Shown: in pieces, positions 1 through 10,178 of the stretch
Layout: every line of letters begins with the position of its first letter
Numbering within the stretch: position 1 is the first letter of the stretch
Source: PBB1 sp965229345
GTDB lineage: Bacteria > Pseudomonadota > Gammaproteobacteria > Burkholderiales > Burkholderiaceae_C
Direction of reading: 5' to 3'
Length of the DNA: 64,000 bases
Assembly (NCBI GenBank): GCA_965229345.1
Contig: OZ245872.1
Location: 682,001-746,000 of the forward strand
Program-made: the position numbers and the translations under genes
Notes under the pieces: generated by a model
What the model saw: the letters and a program-made list of their open reading frames with translations, nothing else
Databases searched by the model: none
What the model was told of the DNA's origin: nothing

Positions 1-417
1 GTTACCTCGGCTGACATCGAGCCAGCGTCGCTGGCCGAGGCGCCACCTGCATTGCAGACTCTGCCCTGGACGGGGCCGAGGCAGATCGCAGCCGTCAAAC
101 CCACCGACCCGGCTGAGCAGATGAAGGCGACCGAGCTGGGCCTGGCGGGCTTCGACCTGTCGATGCAACCGAAATACTGGCGCGAGTACGCCCCGCTGGC
201 GGACGCTGCGTGGCAGGCCGCGAGGCCCATGCCGGTCCTGTTGGCAAAGTACCCACAAACGGCCGGCGAAGTGGCTCAGATTGCGAAGGAGGCAGGCCAG
301 CCAGCGCAGGCGCTGCGCTGGCTGCCGCTGATGTCGCGCAGCGATAGCTGGGTAGCGGTCATGGCTGCGCCGGGTGCTCGGGTGGTGGGGTACCTGCCAG
401 CCGACGGATTCTTCTGA
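1..417 (+). CDS. TfpX/TfpZ-like type IV pilin accessory protein, C-terminal part
   Basis: The reading frame is open from the first base of the window and ends at a TGA, so 138 C-terminal residues of a longer protein are visible. The end of the protein has a charged, soluble character (WREYAPLADAAWQAAR, then SDSWVAVMAAPGARVVGYLP). This resembles the periplasmic C-terminal domain of TfpX/TfpZ pilin accessory proteins, which are inner-membrane chaperones for particular type IV pilins and usually lie just downstream of pilA. The next gene is a Wzy_C-type ligase, the normal partner in pilA-tfpX-pglL loci, which supports the call. The N-terminal membrane segment lies outside the window. The family assignment rests on resemblance and context. 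Confidence 0.55.
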   Translation, partial: VTSADIEPASLAEAPPALQTLPWTGPRQIAAVKPTDPAEQMKATELGLAGFDLSMQPKYWREYAPLADAAWQAARPMPVLLAKYPQTAGEVAQIAKEAGQPAQALRWLPLMSRSDSWVAVMAAPGARVVGYLPADGFF

Positions 418-464
418 CGCCTCCCTCGGTGGCCGGGGGTTGCTGGGTGTAGCGTTGCGCCTTT

Positions 465-2390
465 GTGTCTCACACCGTACATCGATTGGATCACCTAGCT
501 GTCTCATCCCGCACTGCAGTGACGTGTGCAGATGCACCTTTGGCCACTGCCCATGGCTCGAAAGGACCTGGGAACACTGTCGCCCAACCGATTTGGACTT
601 TGGCCGCGCTGCTCGCGGTGGTGCCGGCCGCACTGCTCGCTGCTAATGTGCCCCCATCGGCGACCTTTCTAAACCAAGCCGCCGCCATATCGGGCTGGGG
701 CGTGTTCTGCGCCGTGCTGGCGCTGTGGCAGTTCCGCATGCCGTTCACGCGTCCGCGCCAAGCCATTGGCGGGCTGTGTGCGTTGCTGTGCGCCCTCACC
801 CTGTTGATCGCCGCATGCGCCGCGTCCTGGGCGCTCAGCGGTCTGCCGGCCTCCATGGCCTTGTCGGCCATCGGGCTGTTGACTGCTGCCGGGCTGGTGG
901 CGGTGGTGGGTGCGGCGACCATGGCCTCTGGCGGTGGGGTGGCCGCGTTTCGTGCGCTTTGCATGGCGTTGACGGTGGCCGGCGTGCTCAGCGTGGCGGT
1001 GGGCATGGTGCAGGTGTTTGCGCCCTCGTGGGCCGATGGCGAGTGGATTGCCAGCACCTCGCTGGAAGGCCGCGCGTCGGGCAATCTGCGTCAGCCCAAC
1101 CACCTGAGCAGCCTGCTGCTGTGGTCGCTGGTGGGCGCGATGTGGCTCTTCGAATCGTCGAAGGGGCAACGCTCCCGGCTGGCGCGCGCAGGGTTGCTCT
1201 TGCTGATGGTGGGCTTCATCTTTGGCCTGGTTCTCAGCGGGTCTCGCACCGGCATGCTGGGCGTGCTGGCGCTGGCCGCATGGGGTGCGCTCGATCGCTC
1301 GCTGTCTCGGCGATCACGGCTTGCGCTGTGTCTGTCGCCCGTGGTCTATGCGCTGTGCTGGGCAGGGCTGACAACCTGGGCTGATCTCACAGGTCATGTG
1401 TTCGGCGGCGCGGCAAGGCTGCGCAATGAGACCGACATTTCCAGTTCACGCTTCGGCATCTGGTCCGACACCCTGGGCCTGATTGCGCAGCACCCTTGGT
1501 TTGGTGTGGGTTGGGGTGAGTTCAACCTGGCCTGGTCGCTGACGCCGTTCCCGCATCGGCCGGGGGCGTTCTTCGATCACACGCACAACCTGTTGCTGCA
1601 ATGGGTGGTCGAGCTGGGAGTGCCGCTCGCCCTGTGGGTCAGTGCGCTGATGAACTGGGCGATGTGGCGCGGCTGGTGCGCCAGCCGCCAGAGCGTGACG
1701 GCGGCTGACCCTGAGCACGCGCGGCTGCTGCGTTCGGCATGGATGATGGTGCTGCTGGTGGTCTGGCACAGCCTGCTCGAGTACCCGCTGTGGTACGCCT
1801 ATTTCCTGCTGCCGGCGGCTTTCGCCTGGGGCCTGTGTCTGGGTGCTGAGGGCCCCAAGCCGGTGTCGCGGGGCTCGGCATCGCCTGCGAGCCCGTTGCG
1901 GATACCTCCGGCTCGACAGGGCGTCACCGCCCAAGGCGCGGCGCTGCTGGCTGCTGCACTGATGCTTGCGGCCGGGGGCTTGGCCTCGGTGATCGACTAC
2001 CTGCCGGTGGCTGCGATCTTCGAGCCTGCCGACGATGCCCCGCCGCTGGCTGACCGGATCGCGGCGGGGCGTCGCAGCTGGCTGTTTTCGCACCACGCCG
2101 ATTACGCTGCGGCCACCACCAGCCAGTCGTCCGACGAAGTGCTGCGCGCCATGGACGGTGCAAAACACTTCCTGCTCGATACCCGGCTGATGATGGCGTG
2201 GGCGAACGCACTGGCCGAGGTCGGCGACATCGAGCGCGCGCGGCACGTGGCGGCCCGCCTGCGTGAATTCCACAATGCCGCGTCGAAAGGCTTCTTTGCG
2301 CCGTGCGACGACAAATCCATGGCGGCCGCTGAGCCGCCGTTCCAGTGCGTGGCACCGTCGCGCGCGCTGGACTACCGGGACTTCAGGTGA
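465..2390 (+). CDS. PglL/Wzy_C-family O-linked oligosaccharide ligase (pilin glycosylation)
   Basis: This 641-residue polytopic membrane protein has about a dozen hydrophobic segments. The Wzy_C core includes SGSRTGMLG near residue 258 and the large periplasmic loop motif HTHNLLLQWVVELG near residue 370. A second conserved block near 436 (SLLEYPLWYAYFLLPAAF) is typical of PglL/Wzy_C_2 ligases, which transfer lipid-linked glycan to pilin or other periplasmic proteins. A hydrophilic tail of about 150 residues follows. It lies 47 bp after the pilin accessory gene, so pilin is the likely substrate. The start is uncertain: the GTG used here gives about 40 non-hydrophobic leading residues, and a later GTG (519) is possible. 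An O-antigen ligase role cannot be excluded. Confidence 0.75.
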   Translation: MSHTVHRLDHLAVSSRTAVTCADAPLATAHGSKGPGNTVAQPIWTLAALLAVVPAALLAANVPPSATFLNQAAAISGWGVFCAVLALWQFRMPFTRPRQAIGGLCALLCALTLLIAACAASWALSGLPASMALSAIGLLTAAGLVAVVGAATMASGGGVAAFRALCMALTVAGVLSVAVGMVQVFAPSWADGEWIASTSLEGRASGNLRQPNHLSSLLLWSLVGAMWLFESSKGQRSRLARAGLLLLMVGFIFGLVLSGSRTGMLGVLALAAWGALDRSLSRRSRLALCLSPVVYALCWAGLTTWADLTGHVFGGAARLRNETDISSSRFGIWSDTLGLIAQHPWFGVGWGEFNLAWSLTPFPHRPGAFFDHTHNLLLQWVVELGVPLALWVSALMNWAMWRGWCASRQSVTAADPEHARLLRSAWMMVLLVVWHSLLEYPLWYAYFLLPAAFAWGLCLGAEGPKPVSRGSASPASPLRIPPARQGVTAQGAALLAAALMLAAGGLASVIDYLPVAAIFEPADDAPPLADRIAAGRRSWLFSHHADYAAATTSQSSDEVLRAMDGAKHFLLDTRLMMAWANALAEVGDIERARHVAARLREFHNAASKGFFAPCDDKSMAAAEPPFQCVAPSRALDYRDFR

Positions 2391-2420
2391 GGCTCGAACC
2401 CTGCCGCTTGCGCCTCAGCG

Positions 2421-2978
2421 TCAGCGTGCAGCCTCCGGGCTGACCCAGTCGCCCGACTTCCCGCCGTGCTTTTCCAGCACCCGGATCTCGCCCATCACCA
2501 TGCCGCGGTCGGCGGCCTTGCACATGTCGTAGATGGTGAGCAGGCCGATCTGCACAGCGGTCAGCGCTTCCATTTCGACACCGGTACGGCCCCGTGTTTC
2601 GACCTGGGCGCTGCAGCGAATGACACAGGCAGCGCGGTCGATGTCGAAATCGATGACCACGCGAGTGATCGGCAAGGGGTGGCACAGCGGGATCAGATCG
2701 GCGGTGCGTTTGGCGGCCTGGATGGCGGCAATGCGTGCCACGCCCAGCACATCACCTTTCTTCGCCTGGCCATCATCGATCAGCGCCAGTGTCGCGGGCA
2801 GCATGCGGATCTCGCCCCTGGCCCGTGCGACACGGTGGGTTTCGGCCTTCGCTGACACATCGACCATGTGTGCCTGGCCGGCGGCATCGAAATGCGTCAG
2901 CGGCGAACCCGGTGCCGCCGCCGCCGAGGGTTCCTCGGCAAGTCTGGCGGGGCCCGTGCCTTTGGCAGATGGGGTCAT
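2421..2978 (-). CDS. moaC: cyclic pyranopterin monophosphate synthase MoaC
   Basis: MoaC converts 3',8-cyclo-7,8-dihydro-GTP to cyclic pyranopterin monophosphate, an early step of molybdenum cofactor synthesis in the cytoplasm. The 185-residue product carries the family motifs in order: LTHFDAAGQAHMVDVSAKAE, then KGDVLGVARIAAIQAAKRT, DLIPLCHPLP with the active-site histidine, GVEMEALTAVQIGLLTIYDM with the two catalytic glutamates, and KAADRGMVMGEIRVLEKHGG. I chose the ATG at 2978. An upstream TTG at 3005 would add nine residues, but neither start has a clear ribosome-binding site. The gene stands alone and is divergent from the M48 protease gene, with no other moa gene nearby. Confidence 0.95.
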   Translation of the reverse strand: MTPSAKGTGPARLAEEPSAAAAPGSPLTHFDAAGQAHMVDVSAKAETHRVARARGEIRMLPATLALIDDGQAKKGDVLGVARIAAIQAAKRTADLIPLCHPLPITRVVIDFDIDRAACVIRCSAQVETRGRTGVEMEALTAVQIGLLTIYDMCKAADRGMVMGEIRVLEKHGGKSGDWVSPEAAR

Positions 2979-3164
2979 GGTGAGCAACAAAGCAGCAATG
3001 TCCAACTGGCATCATAGTGATCAGGTGTTGCCAGGCCCCTGGGGTCAGGCGGCGCCCCCAGCGGTTTGGCAGGGCGACTCCTTGCGTTGGCGTGTGGAGT
3101 CGGCTGCTGGATGGAACCGTTGCGCTGGCCGACACTCTGACCCTCCACCGTTGCGAAAGTCTTC

Positions 3165-4874
3165 TTGATCCGCAAACTGCTCCGTCCGCCCCGAGTCGCG
3201 TGGCCTCTGTCTCGCCGTGCCAGGCTCGGGCTTGTCAGTCTGGCTGTGATGGTCTGCGTGTGCTCACCCAGCGTTCAAGCCCAGAACAACCTCCCGTCGC
3301 TGGGTGACAGCACGTCCGAGGATTTCAGCCTGACGACCGAGCGGCACCTGGGCGACGCGATCATGCGCGACATCCGGCGCGATCCGGACTACCTCGACGA
3401 TCCGATCCTGCTGGAATATCTGCAATCGCTGTGGCAGCCCTTGCTGGCCGCGGCCAAGGTGCGCGGCGATCTCGGCGAAGACCTGAGCGAGCGGTTTCCG
3501 TATCAGCCCTTCCTGGTCAGGGATCCCAGCGTCAATGCTTTTGCGTTGCCTGGCGGGTACATGGGTGTGCACCTCGGCTTGATGGCGATCACCCAGACTC
3601 GTGATGAGCTGGCCTCGGTGCTCGCGCACGAGATGACGCACATCAACCAGCGCCACATCGCACGCAGTTTCGCCAACAGCCGGCAGCAATCGCTGATCAG
3701 CATCGCGGCCACCATCCTTGGTGTGATCGCCGCCACCCAGTCTGGCGGTGGGGACGCCGCCGGTGCGCTGATCACCAGCGGACAGGCGGTTGGCATTCAG
3801 GGGCAATTGAACTTTTCGCGTGACATGGAGCGCGAGGCCGATCGCATCGGGGCGTCGGTGATGACCAGTGCGGGCTTCGATCCTGCGGGCATGGCGTCGA
3901 TGTTCGAACGATTGCAGAAGGCTTCGCGCCTGAACGACAGCGGCAACTTTCCCTATCTGCGCAGCCACCCGCTGACCACCGCGCGCATCGGCGAGGCCCG
4001 TGCCCGGCTGGAGGCTGGCGAAGCCGCAGGCACCTCGGTGCTGCCCCCCGTGGTCCTGGTCTCGGGATCGATCGCGACGCCGCTCGAACACACTGCCGCG
4101 CTGGCGCGTGCCCGCGTGCTGATGGATCCGCGTGTCGAGGCGCTGCAGCGCTGGCAACGTCTGGACATCGAGAACGCGTCTGGCGATGCCACGCGCACCG
4201 AGCAATTCGCCGACGCGTATTCGGCCGCGTTGGCATCCAGCCTGTTGCGCGACTGGTCGCGTGCCGATGTGTCGATCAAGAAGGCATTGGACCTCGCGCT
4301 GGGCAGCGCCGCGCCGAAAGCCGTGCCATCTGCCGACACCCGGCCGCCGGTGGATCAGCGCGCTGTGCGCGCGGTGCTGCTGCTGGCCACTGAATCGCAA
4401 GTGCAGCGCGGCGATGCCCAGCGGGCGCAAGCCATCTTGGCCCGGCTGACCAAGCCTGCCGCGGGGCCGGTGGTTGCAGAAGCCATGCCCACCTCGCGTC
4501 CGGTCTTGCTGCTGGCGGCGCAGATCGCGCTGGCGTTGAACACCAGCAAGGACGACGAAGCGTTGCGGCAGATCTCCGAGCAACTGCAGACCTGGGTCGC
4601 ACGCTACCCGTCCGATCCGGAGGCCTGGGCCATGCTGGGCCGGGTCTCGGCGCAGTTTGGCTGGGGCCTGCGGTCGCTGCGTGCCGAGGCGGAATCGCAC
4701 TATGCGATGGGCGACCTGCGTGGTGCCATCGACCGCCTGCGCGCTGGCCAGAGCATGGCACGCAGCAACCAGGCCATGGCCGATTTCGTCGAGTCGTCGG
4801 TCATCGATTCGCGCCTGCGCGTGATCGAAGCGCAGCGCAAGCAACTGCTGACGGAGCAGCTCGGCTACCAGTGA
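3165..4874 (+). CDS. BepA/YfgC-like periplasmic M48 zinc metalloprotease with TPR tail
   Basis: This 569-residue exported protease is likely to act in outer-membrane protein quality control, as BepA does. Residues 1-39 form a signal peptide (basic SRRAR, hydrophobic core, VQA cleavage site). The zinc site is HEMTH at residues 155-159, and the third ligand lies in EREAD near 222. Residues about 300-569 are alpha-helical and TPR-like, with repeated A/L/R patterns. Length and order fit BepA. The start is a TTG preceded by GAAAG at suitable spacing; no in-frame ATG lies before the signal peptide. The 186-bp gap to moaC holds the divergent promoters. Loss of the HExxH site would argue against protease activity, but it is intact. 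Confidence 0.88.
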   Translation: MIRKLLRPPRVAWPLSRRARLGLVSLAVMVCVCSPSVQAQNNLPSLGDSTSEDFSLTTERHLGDAIMRDIRRDPDYLDDPILLEYLQSLWQPLLAAAKVRGDLGEDLSERFPYQPFLVRDPSVNAFALPGGYMGVHLGLMAITQTRDELASVLAHEMTHINQRHIARSFANSRQQSLISIAATILGVIAATQSGGGDAAGALITSGQAVGIQGQLNFSRDMEREADRIGASVMTSAGFDPAGMASMFERLQKASRLNDSGNFPYLRSHPLTTARIGEARARLEAGEAAGTSVLPPVVLVSGSIATPLEHTAALARARVLMDPRVEALQRWQRLDIENASGDATRTEQFADAYSAALASSLLRDWSRADVSIKKALDLALGSAAPKAVPSADTRPPVDQRAVRAVLLLATESQVQRGDAQRAQAILARLTKPAAGPVVAEAMPTSRPVLLLAAQIALALNTSKDDEALRQISEQLQTWVARYPSDPEAWAMLGRVSAQFGWGLRSLRAEAESHYAMGDLRGAIDRLRAGQSMARSNQAMADFVESSVIDSRLRVIEAQRKQLLTEQLGYQ

Positions 4875-4904
4875 GTCTTGCAGCGCGCTGCCACCGCGCC
4901 TGCT

Positions 4905-5258
4905 TCACTTCGACGGGAAGAGCCGCTCCATTGCCACATCGATCACCATGCCGCACAGGCTGTAGATCAGGGAGCCGATCAGCGCAGCCGCGAAGCCGGT
5001 GACGTTGAAGCCCGACAGCACATGGGCTGCGAAATAGAACATCAGTGCGTTGATCACGAACAGGAACAGGCCCAGCGTGATCAGCGTGACCGGCAGCGTC
5101 AGCAGCACCAGGATCGGTCTGAGCAGCGTGTTGAACAGCCCCAGCACGAATGCCGCCACCATGGCCGAGCCGAAACTGTTGACGGCGACACCGGGATACA
5201 GATAGGCCACCAGCAACAGCGCAGCCGCCAGCAACAGCCATCGAACGATGATTTTCAT
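4905..5258 (-). CDS. small four-helix membrane protein of the phage_holin_4_2 / YvlD family
   Basis: The 117-residue product consists almost entirely of four hydrophobic helices separated by short loops. It carries the family pattern AFVLGLFNTLLRPIL followed by LPVTLITLGLFLFVINALMF. Proteins of this family are widespread chromosomal membrane proteins. The holin label comes from distant phage similarity and no lytic role is implied. I used the ATG at 5258, which begins directly with a membrane anchor (MKIIVRWLLL). The upstream open frame to 5330 would add a non-conserved, non-hydrophobic leader. The gene is convergent with the M48 protease and divergent from terC. Its function is unknown. Confidence 0.8.
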   Translation of the reverse strand: MKIIVRWLLLAAALLLVAYLYPGVAVNSFGSAMVAAFVLGLFNTLLRPILVLLTLPVTLITLGLFLFVINALMFYFAAHVLSGFNVTGFAAALIGSLIYSLCGMVIDVAMERLFPSK

Positions 5259-5304
5259 GTTGCAAGAATAACCCGCGGCCGGCGCAGAAAACGAGGCGTC
5301 ACCG

Positions 5305-5333
5305 CTGAAAACAGGCGCGAACCACGGCACAAT
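5305..5333 (+). promoter_or_regulatory. possible sigma-70 promoter for the terC leader
   Basis: CTGAAA (5305-5310) and CACAAT (5328-5333) are 17 bp apart. This would start the transcript near 5340, just before the Mn2+ aptamer. Both hexamers match the consensus at only four or five positions, so this is inferred from position as much as from sequence. Confidence 0.35.
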
Positions 5334-5343
5334 CGCCCCTTGC

Positions 5344-5478
5344 TGAAGGGGGAGTAGCGAACGGCGCCCCGCCGTCGCGGCAGCCCGTCAATACGGTCGG
5401 TGGCGGCAACGCCTCCGGCTCGGGCCCGCAGTCAGATCCGCCACCACGTGGCCGGTCCTCACCCGCAAGACTCTTTGG
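5344..5478 (+). promoter_or_regulatory. yybP-ykoY (Mn2+-sensing) riboswitch upstream of terC
   Basis: The leader carries the conserved yybP-ykoY core. The 5' strand GGAGUAGC lies at 5351-5358 and the 3' loop GCAAGA at 5465-5470. The closing helix AAGGG (5346-5350) pairs with CUCUU (5471-5475). Between them lie GUCAAU near 5387 and CUCCGGCU near 5414, which match the internal arm of characterised members. This class binds Mn2+ and raises expression of Mn2+ exporters such as Alx/TerC. The aptamer is followed by about 100 nt of expression platform before the terC start codon. I see no strong terminator with a U-tract, so control of translation is more likely. Confidence 0.85.
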
Positions 5479-5578
5479 CACCTCGGTCGTTCGTGAGAGC
5501 GCTGTGGTGCTGTGCCTTGCAGCCATCAGTGCGACACCTTCGACCGGGTCAGTCCAATCAACTTGACCGGGAGTTTTC

Positions 5579-6565
5579 ATGAGTTCTGTCGCGCCCGTTT
5601 GGCTGTGGGGTTTCTTCTTGCTGTCGGTTCTGGCAGCACTGTTCATCGATTTCGTCGTGCTGAAGAAGCAGGGTGCCCACGAGGTCTCTGTCAAGCAGGC
5701 GATACGGTGGTCGCTGCTGTGGGTCGCGCTCAGCTTTGCCTTCAATGCCTTGTTCTGGTGGGCCCTGACGCAAAGCCCCGATCCCGCCGTGGTGGCACAG
5801 GCCGACACGCGAGCCATGGAGTTCCTGACGGGTTACCTGATCGAGAAGTCGCTGGCCGTCGACAACATCTTCATCTTCCTGATGATCTTCACCTACTTCT
5901 CGGTGCCGCCCGCGTACCAGAAGCGCGTGCTGATGCTGGGCATCGTCGGGGCGATCGTGCTGCGCACCGTGATGATCCTCGTGGGTGGTTGGCTGATCGC
6001 TCAGTTCCACTGGGTGCTCTATGTGTTCGGCGCCTTCTTGCTGCTCACCGGCATCAAGATGTGGTGGGCCGCCGGCAAGGAGCAGTCGCTCGACGACAAC
6101 CCGGCGCTGAAACTGATGCGCCGCCTGATGCCGGTGTCGAAGAATTTCGATGGCGAGAAGTTCTTTACCGTCGAGAACGGCAAGCGCATCGCCACGCCGC
6201 TGCTCATGGTGGTGGCGCTGGTGGGCATCACGGACGTGATCTTCGCGGTCGATTCGATCCCGGCCATCTTTGCGATCACCGACGATCCGTTCATCGTGCT
6301 CACCTCGAACATCTTCGCGATCCTCGGCCTGCGTGCGATGTTCTTCTTGCTTGCCGCTGTGGCGGCGAAATTCCACTTGCTGAGTTACGGCCTCGCGGTG
6401 ATCCTGGTCTTCATCGGCACCAAGATGCTGCTGATCGACGTCTACAAGATTCCGGTCCTGGTCTCGCTCGGTGTCGTCGTGGGCGTGCTCGCGGTCACCA
6501 TGGTGTGGAGTGCGCGCACGGCACCGCGAGCCGGTGATGTCGCTCGAAGCGACGTTTCTGCGTGA
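5579..6565 (+). CDS. TerC/Alx-family membrane protein, probable Mn2+ exporter
   Basis: The 328-residue integral membrane protein has about nine hydrophobic helices and the acidic in-membrane motifs of TerC: FIDFVVLKK near residue 23, EKSLAVDNIFIFLMIF near 90, and GITDVIFAVDSIPAIFAIT near 218. The aspartates in these helices are the probable metal ligands. Length and order match E. coli Alx (about 320 residues). The GGGAG just before the ATG is a good ribosome-binding site. The yybP-ykoY riboswitch in its leader ties it to manganese homeostasis, which is how Alx works, rather than to tellurite resistance. It is transcribed alone. Confidence 0.92.
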   Translation: MSSVAPVWLWGFFLLSVLAALFIDFVVLKKQGAHEVSVKQAIRWSLLWVALSFAFNALFWWALTQSPDPAVVAQADTRAMEFLTGYLIEKSLAVDNIFIFLMIFTYFSVPPAYQKRVLMLGIVGAIVLRTVMILVGGWLIAQFHWVLYVFGAFLLLTGIKMWWAAGKEQSLDDNPALKLMRRLMPVSKNFDGEKFFTVENGKRIATPLLMVVALVGITDVIFAVDSIPAIFAITDDPFIVLTSNIFAILGLRAMFFLLAAVAAKFHLLSYGLAVILVFIGTKMLLIDVYKIPVLVSLGVVVGVLAVTMVWSARTAPRAGDVARSDVSA

Positions 6566-6746
6566 CGCGGACACGACATTCCGGCGTGCCGGGGGCAAGA
6601 ATGCGTGTTTCTCCTAGGAAACTGGCTTCTCAACGCACAGGGCAAGCAGTACCATCGGCGGCGCACGAAAGCTGTGACGACGAGGGCTCATGCGGCTCTC
6701 CGCCAGCACCGGCACATCAACCCCTTATTTGATGGAGAGAACAGAC

Positions 6747-7112
6747 ATGGCAACTGCGAAGAAGGCTCCGGCCAAGAAAGCGGCACCCGCAAAGAAAGCC
6801 GCAGCCGTGAAAAAGGCGGTGGCCAAGCCCGCGGCCAAGAAGGCCGCCGCGCCAGCCGCGAAGCGCTCACCGAATGCGGCGTTCATGAAGGCGGTGACGC
6901 CGAGCCCGCAACTGGCAGCGATCATCGGCGCGACGCCGGTGCCACGCACCGAGGTGACGAAGAAGCTGTGGGAGTACATCAAGGCCCACAAGCTGCAGGA
7001 CGCAACCAAGAAGACGAACATCAACGCTGATGCGAAGCTGAAGGAAATCTTCAAGAAGCCTCAGGTCACGATGTTCGAAATGACCAAGCTGGTCAGTGCG
7101 CACCTGAAGTGA
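6747..7112 (+). CDS. SWIB/MDM2-domain protein with lysine/alanine-rich H1-like N-terminus
   Basis: The 121-residue basic protein has two parts. Residues 2-45 are repeats of A, K and P (KKAPAKKAAPAKKAA), like bacterial histone-H1 tails that bind DNA without specificity. Residues about 46-121 form a SWIB fold (VPRTEVTKKLWEYIKAHKLQ, then LKEIFKKPQVTMFEMTKLV). Such fusions occur in many Burkholderiales and in Chlamydia, and are thought to be chromatin-associated. I used the ATG at 6747, which has GGAGA about 10 bases upstream. It is monocistronic, with a strong terminator 46 bases after the stop. Its exact role is unknown. Confidence 0.88.
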   Translation: MATAKKAPAKKAAPAKKAAAVKKAVAKPAAKKAAAPAAKRSPNAAFMKAVTPSPQLAAIIGATPVPRTEVTKKLWEYIKAHKLQDATKKTNINADAKLKEIFKKPQVTMFEMTKLVSAHLK

Positions 7113-7158
7113 TCTGGCCGGCGCCGGCTTGACGCTGGCGCGCGAGTGCAGTCAACGA

Positions 7159-7189
7159 AAAGGCCGACGCCCACGCGTCGGCCTTTTTT
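7159..7189 (+). terminator. Rho-independent terminator of the SWIB gene
   Basis: The stem AAGGCCGACGC / GCGTCGGCCTT has a short CCAC loop and is followed by six T residues. The T-tract overlaps the probable -35 region of the metH leader. Confidence 0.92.
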
Positions 7190-7215
7190 CATGGCTGACA
7201 GACGGCGCCTAGAAT
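7186..7215 (+). promoter_or_regulatory. probable sigma-70 promoter of the SAH riboswitch-metH transcript
   Basis: TTTTCA (7186-7191) and TAGAAT (7210-7215) are 18 bp apart. A start 7 bases further on would fall at about 7222, exactly where the SAH aptamer begins. The -35 match is weak and lies in the T-tract of the preceding terminator. Confidence 0.5.
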
Positions 7216-7221
7216 ATGAAT

Positions 7222-7309
7222 CGCTCAAGGAGCGCTGCGAGAGCCTTGCCGGCAACCCCCGGTGGACAGGCTTCCAGGCTTGGGCAGGGCAGTCGTCAAC
7301 CGCGCTCAC
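7222..7309 (+). promoter_or_regulatory. SAH riboswitch upstream of metH
   Basis: The S-adenosylhomocysteine aptamer signature is present. CUCAAG (7224-7229) pairs with CUUGGG (7279-7284) to form P1. The invariant GGAGCGCUGC follows at 7229-7238, and CCAGGCUUGG (7275-7283) is the second conserved strand. The pseudoknot is perfect: GAGCGC (7230-7235) with GCGCUC (7302-7307), the latter followed by AC. SAH riboswitches switch on SAH-recycling genes (ahcY, metF, metH) when SAH accumulates. The aptamer ends about 48 nt before the metH ATG. Confidence 0.88.
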
Positions 7310-7356
7310 CCGACCCACGGGCCGTGGTGATTGCGCGGCCAGCCAGTGATGCCTCC

Positions 7357-10137
<2,781 letters not shown>

Positions 10138-10178
10138 CAGCGAGCAGCGGCGCGGGTTTGCCGTCAGGCGCGCGGTGC

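Noticed and set aside
4905..5258. Evidence of a prophage from the holin-like gene
   Set aside because: The family is chromosomal in most bacteria and no other phage-type gene (integrase, terminase, capsid, lysin) is present.
6612..6627. GTTTC-TCCTAG-GAAAC hairpin after terC
   Set aside because: The arms are only five base pairs long and no T-run follows, so it cannot be called a terminator.
7216..7356. In-frame 5' extension of metH by 47 codons
   Set aside because: The extension is the SAH riboswitch itself, which explains its bases completely, and it has no similarity to the MetH N-terminus.
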